NCBI GenBank assembly: GCA_032164245.1
Contig: JAVMKO010000007.1
Coordinates: forward strand, 3,782,001-3,846,000
DNA: 64,000 nucleotides
Direction of reading: 5' to 3'
From: Sternotherus odoratus
Taxonomy: Eukaryota > Chordata > Testudines > Kinosternidae
The notes under the pieces were generated by a model. That model saw only the letters and a list, made by a program, of their open reading frames with translations, had not been told where the DNA came from and searched no databases. The position numbers and the translations under genes were made by a program. Shown one piece after another: positions 47,380-57,992 of this stretch (positions are counted from its first letter, which is position 1; the number at the start of each line of letters is the position of its first letter).

Positions 47380-47482
47380 AGAAGATGACCTGAAGAAGAG
47401 CTCTGTGTAAGCTCGAAAGCTTCTCTCTCTCTCCAACAGAAACGGGTGCAATAAAAGACTCACCCACCTTGTCTCCCTCTTT
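47380..47482 (+). repeat. Repeat family B copy with hammerhead-like core
   Basis: CTGAAGAAGAGCTCTGTGTA, AGCTCGAAAGCTTCTCTCTC, TCCAACAGAAACGGGTGCAA, TAAAAGACTCACCCACCTTG. Matches 35236-35375 and 53722-53825. The GCTCGAAAGCTT block is the best preserved of the three. Confidence 0.75.
47390..47420 (+). ncRNA. Hammerhead-ribozyme-like core, repeat family B
   Basis: CTGAAGA (47390-47396) fits CUGANGA exactly. After one extra A, GAGCT (47398-47402) pairs with AGCTC (47410-47414) around a 7-base loop, followed directly by GAAA (47415-47418). These are the conserved strands and helix II of a hammerhead. Helices I and III are not clear, and the extra A before helix II is atypical, so function is inferred only. 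Confidence 0.45.
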
Positions 47483-47484
47483 CA

Positions 47485-48535
47485 GAAGAGGCAGATCATA
47501 GGCTGTTTTGATGGAGTATTGGAGTGGAATTTTCCATGTGTACCCACCCAGAAAAGATTGTCTCTCTGTAGCTTGGATGAGCAGCTCTCAGGCAAGGCCA
47601 GAGCAGAAACCATATGCCAGCTCCAATAGCTTTGTTAGGTGCAATGATCTGTTTGTCAGACTCTAATAACCTTTTCCATGGGGTACAGTGCGTGGCTGGC
47701 ATGAAGAATTGGGATACAACTGTCAGGCAATTAATAGCTCTTCTTTTCTGCGGGTTGTTTCTCAAAGACTAGTTTTAAATTGCAACATGCTTCATAAAAA
47801 TGTTCTGAGGCCTTGAAGAATGTCAGTGAGAACATGAATATCAAAGTAAATTGGCAAATAAATTCAGACTTCTCAGTGCATTAAGAAGGAAGCTGTCCCT
47901 AGCAACAATCCTCGCATGGCGGTCTTTAGGAGACCTTTCCAAGTGCCGCTGTCTTATCATAGTCGTCAAGGAGACACCTGACAGCTTGCGAGTCATCTTG
48001 TTTTGCTTTCCGGGTGAAATTCTTTGTGCAGTAAAGTCCACCAGGGATCTGGGGGATCATTCTACACTGGTTTGTGATTTACAAAGCAACCCCATGGGCT
48101 TGGACCACACACCGAGAGCCAGACTTTGCTGTGCACTACGGAAGAGCACTGGAGTTGTCTGAGGGATGAGAAAAGCCGCAATACCTCAGCACTGGCATGT
48201 TCCCTTCCGTGCCCAAGCATCCGTAGGGCTCTGCTCCTTTGCACCCTGTTAGAAGAGGAGGGGGAGAATGAGCAAATGTCTTCATTTTAGAAAAACTTTG
48301 TACCCCCGATGCACTGAATAACTTTCGGAAGCACTTTTGTTTTATTTTATTTTCAGTTCTAATACATTTCCTGACAGAGTTAGAGAATATTTCTCATTGT
48401 AGCGAACATCAGAGCAACACAACTACAAGCCCTGGCTTGCTCCCAGTCGCAGTGTAGACATACCCATTGAGTCATACAGAGGAGCACTAGAGGTTGGACA
48501 TTTTAGAATGTGTAGAGGAGGACTAGACATTGGTC
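47485..48535. other. Unannotated sequence
   Basis: A fragment near 48425-48470 (AACTACAAGCCCTGGCTTGC, GTGTAGACATACCC) resembles one end of a MITE with GTCTACA-type termini. No exon recognised. Confidence 0.3.
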
Positions 48536-48539
48536 ACTC

Positions 48540-48765
48540 ACGCAAGCAGATTTAACCCTGACTTAGGCTCCGAGTAAGCAATGCACTTAAGCAAGTGCTC
48601 AAATCCGTCCTTCTTCAGCAAAGCTTTTAAGGACATATAAAAGACTCACCAAAGTCAATGGGACTTAAGAGTGGAAAGTTAAACATGTGCTTTCTTGGAG
48701 AGGGAGGAACGTAGGATCATGCTTAAAGTTAAACACATGCTGAAGGGGTTTGCTGCATTGGGGCC
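48540..48765. repeat. Old interspersed repeat with AAAGTTAAACACATGC units
   Basis: CACTTAAGCAAGTGCTCAAA, AGTCAATGGGACTTAAG, AAAGTTAAACATGTGC, AAAGTTAAACACATGC and TTTGCTGCATTGGGGCCCTA. The pattern is that of an old sauropsid repeat as I recall; ends are not defined. Confidence 0.45.
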
Positions 48766-48769
48766 CTAG

Positions 48770-49950
48770 GAATGGAGGAGGTGGACGTAACAGTAATCAG
48801 GTTGGATTTAGTTGGCAGGTCCTTTATAATGAAAAGCTTGTGTGTCAACTTAGGAAGCTGGTGAATGGACTTTACTACCTAGCATTCAAAGACACATTGT
48901 CTCTGTCGCCATTAGCAGATTGCATTCATTTTAAAGAGTTAAAAGGTTAAACTGAAATTAGGAGTAGACCAATAGAAATGAGTAGAGTTAGTATACTTCT
49001 GTTTATCTACAGAATCTGAGTGCACACCTGAGACTAATAAGAAAAATTCTACAGCTGAAAGGGGACGAAAAGCAGACTTTAAATCAACACATCTCTATGG
49101 GATGGAAGTATTTAATTAGTTCATTTGATAGGCAAATAGGTAGATCTCACCAGCATATAAATCATAACTAAAGCATTACTTTACTGAACTTATAATGTAG
49201 CACTTGCTACAGTAACTTGCAGGAGCAGTAAAACCCTGGCAGTAACACTGACTTAGCCGGCAAGTTTTATGAAGCACTTAACGACCTTACTTCAGCTTAA
49301 CTCAAGCCACAATGATTAGGCGTAGGGGTTTTTTTTAGTAGTTGAATGTGTTTAAAACAGGTAAGACACACAAATAGCGAAACATTTCACAGAGGAAGAC
49401 AAAACCATAGATCTGAGAGGAAAAAGAGCCTCTCACCAAGAATAAGAACTCCAGTATGTGCACTTACATCCTTGCTAGCTCCGTGACCGGCTACGGCACC
49501 AGTCCTGCAATCAGATCCAGGCAAGCAGACCGTAGCAGTCAGTGCGGCTCTGGGCAGGTGCCAGGGTTTGCCTCTGCAGACCTAGGATTGGGACCTACAT
49601 GTGTTAGTGTTTCCCCTTTGGGGGAATTGTTATTGCAGAAACCGAACAAGAATGGGTGTTTACTGATGCTTTTTGAATTAAAATCATTGTGTACATTTAT
49701 TTGTTGTACACTATGGTTGTGGGATAGAAATAATGATCGTCATATTGGTTATATGACAATCATACCCAAAGACTCGACTCGGGATCAGGGCACCGTTGTA
49801 CCGTGGCTTGATAAAGAGTGAGACTAGACCCTTTTCCTGTCTACTTGACTTGTTCCCATCCAGGTCAGCTTTGTAGAGATCTCTGCAGCAGAGTGCGTCT
49901 CTGATGTCTGGTCATTGGCCAGGATGAAATAGGGCTCCTGGTGCTCCGGG
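48770..49950. other. Unannotated sequence
   Basis: No exon or repeat recognised. Confidence 0.3.
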
Positions 49951-49960
49951 GGCATTAGCC

Positions 49961-50340
49961 CAGTGGTCCCCAACCCCCGGTCCGCGGACCGGTACCGGTC
50001 CGTAGAGCATTTGGTACTGGGCCGCGGCCGCGTTCCCCTCCGGTGCCGCGTGCGCGTTCCCCTCCGGTGCCTCTGCCACGTTCCCCTCCGGTGCCGCGGC
50101 CGCCTTTGCTTCCGCATCCGGCGGCTTCCCGCGTTCTCTTCCTGTCCGGCTTCCGGCGGCTTTTCGGCGGACATACAAGAGTCCGCCGCGCCGACTGAAA
50201 GTAAGGAAGCTGAACAACTGAATTATGCGGGTTTTCGGCGGTCCGCCACAGAGAATGAAAAATTAAATTCGCCCCTGGGCCGCAAGCATTCACTCCCAGC
50301 GTTGACCGGTCCGCGACCATGAAAAGATTGGGGACCACTG
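49961..50340 (+). mobile_element. Non-autonomous hAT element, 380 bp, CpG-rich
   Basis: Ends CAGTGGTCCCCAACCCCCGG and, read inward from the right, CAGTGGTCCCCAATCTTTTC. Exact 8-bp target duplication CATTAGCC at 49953-49960 and 50341-50348. Near the left end GGTCCGCGGACC and GGACCGGTACCGGTCC are overlapping palindromes. GTTCCCCTCCGGTGCC is repeated three times in tandem within about 50031-50096. No transposase. Confidence 0.93.
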
Positions 50341-50376
50341 CATTAGCCCACTTCTAATAGGCAGTGGAGGAGTGGG

Positions 50377-50570
50377 GGGGACAGGGATAGCTCAGTGGTT
50401 TGAGCATTGGCCTGCTAAATTCAGAGTTGTGAGTTCAATCCTTGAGGGGGCCATTTAGGGATAGGGGGCAAAAATCTGTTGGGTGATTTAATTGGGGATT
50501 GGTCCTGCTTTGAGCAGGGGGTTGGACTAGATACCTCCTGAGGTCCCTTCCAACTCTGATCTTCTATGAT
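50377..50570 (+). mobile_element. tRNA-derived SINE with CR1 3' tail
   Basis: The tRNA-like head has box A TAGCTCAGTGG (50388-50398) and box B-like GTTCAATCC (50433-50441). The 3' part (GGGGATTGGTCCTGCTTTGA, GCAGGGGGTTGGACTAGATA, CCTCCTGAGGTCCCTTCCAA) is the sense form of the CR1 tail and ends TTCTATGAT. This is the arrangement of the Pol III SINE described from hidden-necked turtles, in which the LINE tail allows mobilisation by CR1. No internal coding. Confidence 0.92.
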
Positions 50571-50572
50571 AA

Positions 50573-51105
50573 GTGTCCTAATTACAAAAGCATCACTCCT
50601 GTCGCCTCTTATTGGCAGCCAAGGGAGATTCGGGTGTGGTTCTGTGGGGAGAATTCAGGGAACAGGGAAAACTGAATTCCTATACAAAAGGAGAAACCTA
50701 AAATGTAGCCTTCCCGGGGCTGTAATGAAAGGGAGCTATTTTGTTTCTCCAAAGTACTCAGGGTCTAGTTGCTAGAGAGCTCTCACTCTATGGGCAGTCA
50801 CATCTCTCTCATTTCCCCCTCCCTCCCATCCCGCTTCCAGGTTTGCCTTCTCTTTGGGGCAGTGGAACCATGTCGGCATGTTACACCAAGCTATATAAGC
50901 AGTGCCTGGGCCATTCACAAGGGATTGTTCCCTTTGTGTAGAGGCCAGTCTGTATTATGCAAGTGTGTTGAACAGGAATAAAAATGTAAGAGGGATACTA
51001 GCACTTAAGTATGCCAGGAAAGTTCCTGGCATTTGCCTTCAAGGTTTCCTGCCTGCATCTATTTAACAGCACTCTTAGAATTGGTATGCTAATGTACAAT
51101 TTTTT
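50573..51105. other. Unannotated sequence
   Basis: Nothing recognised. Confidence 0.3.
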
Positions 51106-51109
51106 TTCT

Positions 51110-51245
51110 TTTTCGTTCTTTCTTTCTGTGTGTATAAATGCATCTTACTTCTGTTCCATTCTATGCATCTGATGAAGTGAGCTATAGCCCAAGAAAGCTT
51201 ATGCTGAAATAAACTAGTTAGTCTCTAAGGTGCTACAAATATTCC
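51110..51245 (+). repeat. Repeat family A copy (Penelope-like terminal segment)
   Basis: TTCTGTTCCATTCTATGCAT, CTGATGAAGTGAGCTATAGC, AAAGCTTATGCTGAAATAAA, CTAGTTAGTCTCTAAGGTGC. Inverted match to 5287-5375 and related to the ends of 3487-3929. The core CTGATGA (51169-51175) and GAAA (51193-51196) are intact, but helix II GTGAGC/GCCCAA has two mismatches and the base at the cleavage position is G (51206), so cleavage is not expected. Confidence 0.75.
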
Positions 51246-51275
51246 TCACTTTCTTTAAGAATATGTAGTGTATCT

Positions 51276-51683
51276 CAGTGGTCCCCAACCTTTTTATCCA
51301 CGCGGACCGCTCAGTGCTGGAGAATTTTACTGCAGCCCGGGGGGGGGGGCGGGTTAGCCTATTGACAGCCACGATCCCTTTCAGGTTTTTACCTCGGCGC
51401 GGCGGACCCTTGCATGTCCGCCGAAAAGCCGCCGAACACATTGACTCCGATGCGGAAGCGATCGCGGCGGCGCTAAGTGCCCCGCGGCGCTGAGGGAGGA
51501 AAAGCGGCGGCGGCCCAGTCGTATGTCCGCCAAAAAGCCGCTGAATACATTTCCTCTGATGCGGAAGCGATCGCGTCGGCGCTGAGTTCCCCGCGGCGCT
51601 GATGAAAGGAAAGCGGCCGCGGCCCGGTAACGATTGATCCACGGACCGGTACCGGTCCGTGGACCGGGGGTTGGGGACCACTG
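51276..51683 (-). mobile_element. Non-autonomous hAT element, 408 bp, CpG-rich
   Basis: Same family as 49961-50340 in the opposite orientation: the right end read inward is CAGTGGTCCCCAACCCCCGG, with GGACCGGTACCGGTCC just inside. Exact 8-bp target duplication GTGTATCT at 51268-51275 and 51684-51691. The interior contains a tandem duplication of about 110 bp (ATGTCCGCC ... GATGCGGAAGCGATCGCG ... CCCCGCGGCGCTGA appears twice, about 51413-51495 and 51522-51603). Confidence 0.93.
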
Positions 51684-51691
51684 GTGTATCT

Positions 51692-53718
51692 GATTCGTTT
51701 TCCATGAGGCATTGATCTGCCTTACACCTGAGAAAGCTGTACTAAGAAAAAGAAGGGGTATATATGTCCGCTTTATTTCTAGACCTGTACTATTGACATA
51801 AGCATCTCTCAGCAACTTAGGTTATAACTAGATCATATCAATAGCTTCTGCAGATGCCATTTGTGATGTAGATAGACAATGTAAGTGTGAGTGACCTAAT
51901 AGACTCTAGCTGAGGGTTCACAGTACAACATGAGCACAGTCTGGTGGTTTCGTTCAGTCTGTTCACCTGAGTTAAGTGATCGGCCTCCAGTTCATGGAAA
52001 AAGACGGTTTCTCAGATATCTCTCATCTGATTTCTTTCTTGTCTCATTTGCTCTTCTTTACCCTTATACAGAAGGAAGAATGAGGCCTTCTGAACAATAC
52101 TCAGAGCATGGGGCTTAACCCCTTCTTTTAAATCTATTTTCATAGGTTCTCGGGCCTGGTTTTCAATTACACAAGGATCGCTTTAGGCATTGTGAGGAGG
52201 TCTCAGAGTATAAATTACATTCACACTCACTTTAAAATGCCTTTGGTCTGCCAGAGCTGGGCAAAGGGACCTAATGGGAATGAGAATAAGGCCCGCTGTA
52301 TAGGAGATCGTTTTCATCGAACTCACTGCACACTTCCAGGATTCTTTGCACATTTATATCACGAATTTGCAGCTCGGTAAATCATTTGCATTGGTCTCCT
52401 GCCTGCCAGGGTTTTAAATGAATGAGCTGTGAGGAGCGACAAACTCCCCAGCCCACTTGACTTGGCCACCCAGATCGCTCAGGATAACGTGTATTCTCTA
52501 GCTTGTGGTGTAAGTCAGCTTTTGGAATGTCCCTTCTATAATAGCAGAGGCATTTGCCTCCTTGTGCACCCTCCGAGTGCTGACGTTTTCTCCGATGCTT
52601 GACACAGGCCCCAAATATAAGACACGTACCTATTAGACTGCTGGTTTGCCATGCATGTTCTCAGAGCCTGCTTTCCTAGTCACATTTTGATGCATTTTTT
52701 CTATCTGTACCATGTAGCCCAACATGACGGTCTGTTTTGCTGTTCTGCCTCCGATTGGATTGGGGGCATTTAACCCCCCTCCCCCCCCCCATTACCAGTG
52801 AATTTGCTGTCTCTTGCCGCATTGTTTAGCCTCTCCTAATTTCCCTGACATGAAAGCTGACATCATTCCAGCTTTGGAAAGAGGTCCTTGTCTGAAAGCC
52901 CAATTGCAAGCCAGATCTCTCTGTGCTCATCTCACTTAATCACAGATTTCCCCAAGTTTCTAATTTCCCCTGTGTTATGTGCAGTTCGGGGGGTCACGTC
53001 TCATCTCGTGTTTTCATATGAAATACTAATCAGACTTCCTTAAAAACAGCCTCTAAATTTCCCTCTCTATCTCAAAAGTCAACAAAACAAAAATGTTCCT
53101 GGTCATGCTGCCTGGTGCAAACGTCTGCTCTCAGCCCTCCGCGGTGAGCCGAGATACTGTGCAGATCCCGCCGGAGCGCGGCTGCCAACTGGGTCAGTCT
53201 GTCGGCCTATCAGGGAGGAAGCGACCTGGCACAAGGAACTGAAGACTTTACGTCTTTAGCTTTCTGCTTTTCTTTTCTCGGTTTGCACTCTTGAAGGGAA
53301 ATTGCCTCTGACTCTGTGTCATGGAGGCGAGCAGGACAAACTGTGTTGGTTCAACAACAGTTTACATTCTCTCAAGCTTTCCTGAAGTTTCTATCTCCCA
53401 GACCCAGCGATTTCCTGTTTCCTTTTAGCTGGCCCTGATTGTCAAAGAGATAGTGCCACAGTACGAGAGCTATAGAATCGTTCCCTGACTGTTAAGGTAC
53501 TTGATCCTGGCTTCTAAACACAGACTGGCTCCTTAAAAGATCATCTGTGAATGTACACAGAATATCACCCAGACTGTGACTAATATAATATGTCCTTCCT
53601 GAAGATTAAGGCTAAATATATGTATTTGAAAAGGTTATTTCCTATGGATTAGCCTAGACCATGTGTTCTCGAAATGTGCCATTCAACAACAGAAGCCAAA
53701 GATCTTGTAACTCTTCTG
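51692..53718. other. Unannotated, repeat-poor sequence
   Basis: No transposon recognised. A broken C run lies at 52773-52790. The stretch 53130-53190 has several CpGs (CCTCCGCGGTGAGCCGAGAT). No exon is supported. Confidence 0.35.
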
Positions 53719-53721
53719 CTA

Positions 53722-53825
53722 GAACCTCTGAAGAGGACCACAGTGTGAGGACGTAAACTCGTCCCTTTCACTAGCAGAAGTTGGTCAAGTAAAAGATATT
53801 AGTTCCCACGTCTTGTCTAAGTGAT
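53722..53825 (+). repeat. Repeat family B copy, decayed
   Basis: CTCTGAAGAGGACCACAGTG, AGCAGAAGTTGGTCAAGTAA, AAGATATTAGTTCCCACGTC match the other family B copies. CTGAAGA is kept but GAAA is GTAA here. Confidence 0.65.
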
Positions 53826-53829
53826 GCTT

Positions 53830-56800
53830 AGTTTCTCCGGCAGCTTGGCAGCAGCTGAAAGATAAAAGCACAGATTGCATGTGTGACACTGGCCACAGAG
53901 ATGCCAGCTCTTGCCAAGTCTGTAGACATCAGCTGAGCACTGACAAATTCATAGCTGGAAACCAGACCAGCTCATCTGCCTGTTAATATTGTTCAAGACA
54001 GGTGATGCTGTGTTTAGTGGTTAGACTCTATAAAATGCTTGTCAGTTGCTACATGCTTTAATCGTACTTTCAATGTCTGGATCCCATGCTACAAGGCAAA
54101 ATACGTTTGTTTTAAAACTGCAAAAATACCTGCTCTGAACTTGTGAACTCAGATGGGAAGACAGGCTCCCCCACCCACCTAGGAGGGCTGTCAAAATCAA
54201 GTTAGCCATTGTAGGACAAAAGCTTTGTTGACTGCCCCATCAATCCCTTGAGAAGCACATGCAGAAGGACTTGTCCCTATCAGTTGGAATGTTGGAAGAG
54301 GGGAAACAAAAATAGTTGGCATGAAGATTTTTTTGTTTCTTTGTTTTCTGGATTCTTAGATGGATGGAGCTAAGAAACAAACCACAAAGATGTCTAGAAT
54401 GGGTTAGCCCTAACAGACATTCAGTGCTGACCGATTGCTACATCTCCATCATCTTTCAAAACCATAGACTGAACGTGTAAATAACTCTCTAGATTTTTTT
54501 TCCTAGTTAATAAATCCTTAATTAGTTTATTGTAGGATGGGTTACCAGTGTTGTCTTTGGTGTGAGATCTAAGGAGGTGACTGATCTCTGGGGACTGGCA
54601 GCAACCGGAATATTTTGTCATTTTTGGTGTAAGTGACCATTTATCACTAAGTCCAGACTGCAGAGCCAAGGTAGACTGTTACAGGGATCCAGGAGTTCAC
54701 ATTTGTTACTAGATTGGTGACATCTAATTACAGAACATTCCCCCAGTTTGGGGTATCTGCCTTGTTTTTGACAGTCTGCCCTGAGGTAGGCATGCATGGT
54801 CAGGAACCACTCCAGACAGAGTGACAACATCCATGTGACATGCTTGTTGGAGAAGTGAAAGGCATGACACACACCTGACTTTCAGTTATGAGGTGCTACC
54901 TCACATTGTACTTATGTTGCACACTAGCTTAGAAATGTTTGTGCTATGTCTGTGGCTTCGCAGGTATGTCACAAAAAGCTGAGACAAACCCCCCCATACA
55001 CATACATTTTGGATAGGCGTTTTCTATGCTATGGTGATACAGTAGGTGGCAAGCACTTCTGAGTCAGTCGGAATTGATGTCCCAACATGGAGTCATGCGA
55101 CTGGAGTTGTCAGCCTTCTGACAAAATGGACAACCTGGCCATTCAGGTCCATTTTCTGCCACCCTACCTCACATTGAATAGCATCTTATTTTACAAATAA
55201 TCACCAGGAAATATACTATTCAACATATGCAGGGTGGCAGAATCTAGCCCTAAAGAGCCTATGGCATTCTTCACAAGGGCAAGAGTGTTGAGCCAGATTC
55301 CACTGCACCATACATAATTGCATTCTGCCAACCTAAAATTTTCCCTGCAGTTTTAATTGAGTAATTTAGACTTTGCTTCCTGTGCTAAAATAATATATAG
55401 ATTTGCAGTGTTCTGTTACAAATAGTGGACACCTTTCACCTCAGAGGTGGCTGCATTTCACTGATGGATGGTTATAGTCTTTTTATTGGTTCAGTTTGTA
55501 AAATCCTTTGGGAGCCATCCGAATAGAAGGTTCTGGATAAATGTACGATGATAACTCTACCCATTTACTCTTTGCAAAAGTCTTCGTCTTCAAACTATGA
55601 CATACGCATTTGGTGAAACATGTGATTTTGTGATTCTTGTGTCTTCCTCTGTTTGATTTGTTTTATATTTTTGCCTGCCGTGGTGTTTATTCTCCCCGTT
55701 GTAGGGATCCTTGTAGATTATGTCCCAGTTTTTCTCACAAACGTGTGCACACAATACTGATTTGTGCATGCGCATTATGAGATTTGAAAGCTTGGGCAAT
55801 CACAGATTGCTCATTTGAAAAGTTGCTTCTCTCTGTGCTTCAGTTTTGCACTTGACTAGAACATGCCAAATTCATAAGTAGGCTCTAGGTGCTTCATGCC
55901 ATGCCTGTGATGCAAACCAGGCTCTTTAAAGCCCTTATTACCATAGTAATTGGCCAGTTAAACTGGAATTTTGGCTACATTGCATCACCAGTGTGATCAA
56001 TGATCCTTTAACCCAAAATGTCTGTTCATAATACTAATACACCAAACATTTTTCTCCGTTTGTTTCTTGCCCAAAGGTCAATCTTATATTTTGAAATTTC
56101 AGTGTGTAGTTTTAAGCATGGCTAAAGTTTCCCTTTTAAAAGCATTAAATATAAAGAACCTGGAACATCTCCATCCATATTTCTGGTGAAACTAAAATTC
56201 TCCCAGGTGTTCCAAAATCACCGAGTTTGGAATTTTCAAAAGAAGTTGATATTGACCTAACTGTTCCCATTAAAGTAAATGGAAGAGCTTCTGTTGACTT
56301 CAGGGGAAAATCTATCCAGCATGCTTGTATTGGGAACTTTACACATTAGCAGCTGTCTGCAAATACCTCTTCAGAGGATTGATATAAATATAAAGGGATC
56401 TTAACAGCATGTCTTGGAGTTGGGCAGATAATTAAATAGTATTAACTCTGTTTTATGGGGATCACTCTTGGGAGGTACCAAGCAAAGAAGTCAATGGGAG
56501 TCGAGGATGCTCATTATTAGCAAGATGAGCCTTCAGATGGTTAATCTGAGACATACAAGGATGAAGTGACTTGTCCAAGGTCATATGGGAAATTAATCCA
56601 CCCTGCAGATCTTTCAGTTGCTTATGTTCAGGTCAATAGGAGGTTGGGTTGGTGCATAGAATAGGGTGATTGAGCTCCAGTTGGGAGAATGTGGGGACAA
56701 TGGAAGGCTGATTCCATTTAGGGATAGGTGGTGTCCTCATTTCAGAATATGTCGTCTCAGAGTTGTCTCTTTTTTCATCTCTGTCCCTGGCGCTCTCGCT

Positions 56801-57990
56801 GCAGTGAGTTATAGCTAGCCTGCGGCTGATAGTGGCGTTTAGTCATAGAAACGTATGATATACTGAGCTTTTTCTCTCGTCTCTGCTGCACAAAAGGAGA
56901 CGAGGCTGTCTACTTACAATTCAGCAACTCATCTTATTCATGACCTATAAGCTGCCTTCAGACAGAATGATGATCCTTCCTATGCACTGAGGCTGGCACT
57001 TTATTTTCTCTTCACTTGAGCGTTGACATCTTACCAGTCACCTTGGGTGGCTGTAACACTCTGATGTTACGCTGATGTCTGCAGAATCTGGACTAAAATA
57101 GGCATAGGTTTCCATTGTGCTTCGATTGCACAGATGTTCACTAGCAATAAGAACACGGAGCCTTCTTAGATCTCTATCAGTGGTAGCAGATTGAGTCATA
57201 GGTACTTATAAAGGGTCCGTGTCCTAAAGCTGTAGCAACCTTATTTACTGTAGAGTTCCATTTTGGAAAAAGGGGGCAGAGAGAGAATCCAAACTAGCAT
57301 GCATTTCCATCTTTCAAGACACAGAAAGGTTAGAGATCTCCCAGGTAAGCAAAAAATTGCCATGACTTTGCAATGACTGTCTGATGTGAAATTGTGCTAA
57401 GGTTTAATTAGGAGACTGGGCTTCCCTGAGGTTTTGGGGTGGAGTGTGGTGCATTTTTTAGAGAACAGTTATTAAATGTGTCTAAAATGCCTATGATTTT
57501 GAGAAAGATAGTATCTAGGATATCTCTGTATTCTTCTGTTTGGGCTTGAGTATTTCCCTGAGAAGGGAAGAGATTTCATTGTCTTTCGTTGCTATGCGAA
57601 TATTTGCATTAGTGAGAACAACTATGTCCAACTATTTAGTAAAGAAAATGGCACTCACAATCATGAAAAAGGAAAATGGAACATCCAATATTTTAAATTG
57701 TCTGCTTATGCCTGATGTTTACAAATTGTTTTATGATTTGTGGTTTATTCTTTAAGGAAATGAAGACAATGAATTAGGGAAAGTGGGTCATGTGAATAGA
57801 TTTGCCTATCACTCGTGCCGATTTAATATGGGCTTATCAAATAGAAATGAAATTAAGGTAAACATTTTGGCTAGATAATTAAATACCTAACAGAGGAATA
57901 TGTTAGCTACTGCTGTGCTGTGCCTTTCTGCTGCAGCTCCTTGTCAATCCATTGTAAAATAACTCAGGGCCCCCTCTGAAAACTTTGAGT
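53830..57990. other. Unannotated sequence
   Basis: Long interval with few recognised repeats. CAATGGGAGTCGAGG near 56490 and ACTTCAGGGGAAAATC near 56295 resemble old GACTTCAATGG-type fragments. Open frames are short and lack domains. Confidence 0.35.
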
Positions 57991-57992
57991 TA

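Noticed and set aside
50388..50441. Functional tRNA gene
   Set aside because: Box A and B are present but there is no tRNA fold with acceptor stem, and it is fused to a CR1 tail. It is a SINE head.
53130..53200. CpG-bearing stretch as an NRG1 alternative promoter or first exon
   Set aside because: Short, no open frame matching an NRG1 N-terminus, and no start-site signal I can support.
53722..53825. Third hammerhead-like core in family B
   Set aside because: CTGAAGA is kept, but GAAA reads GTAA and helix II does not pair cleanly, so it is not listed as an RNA feature.
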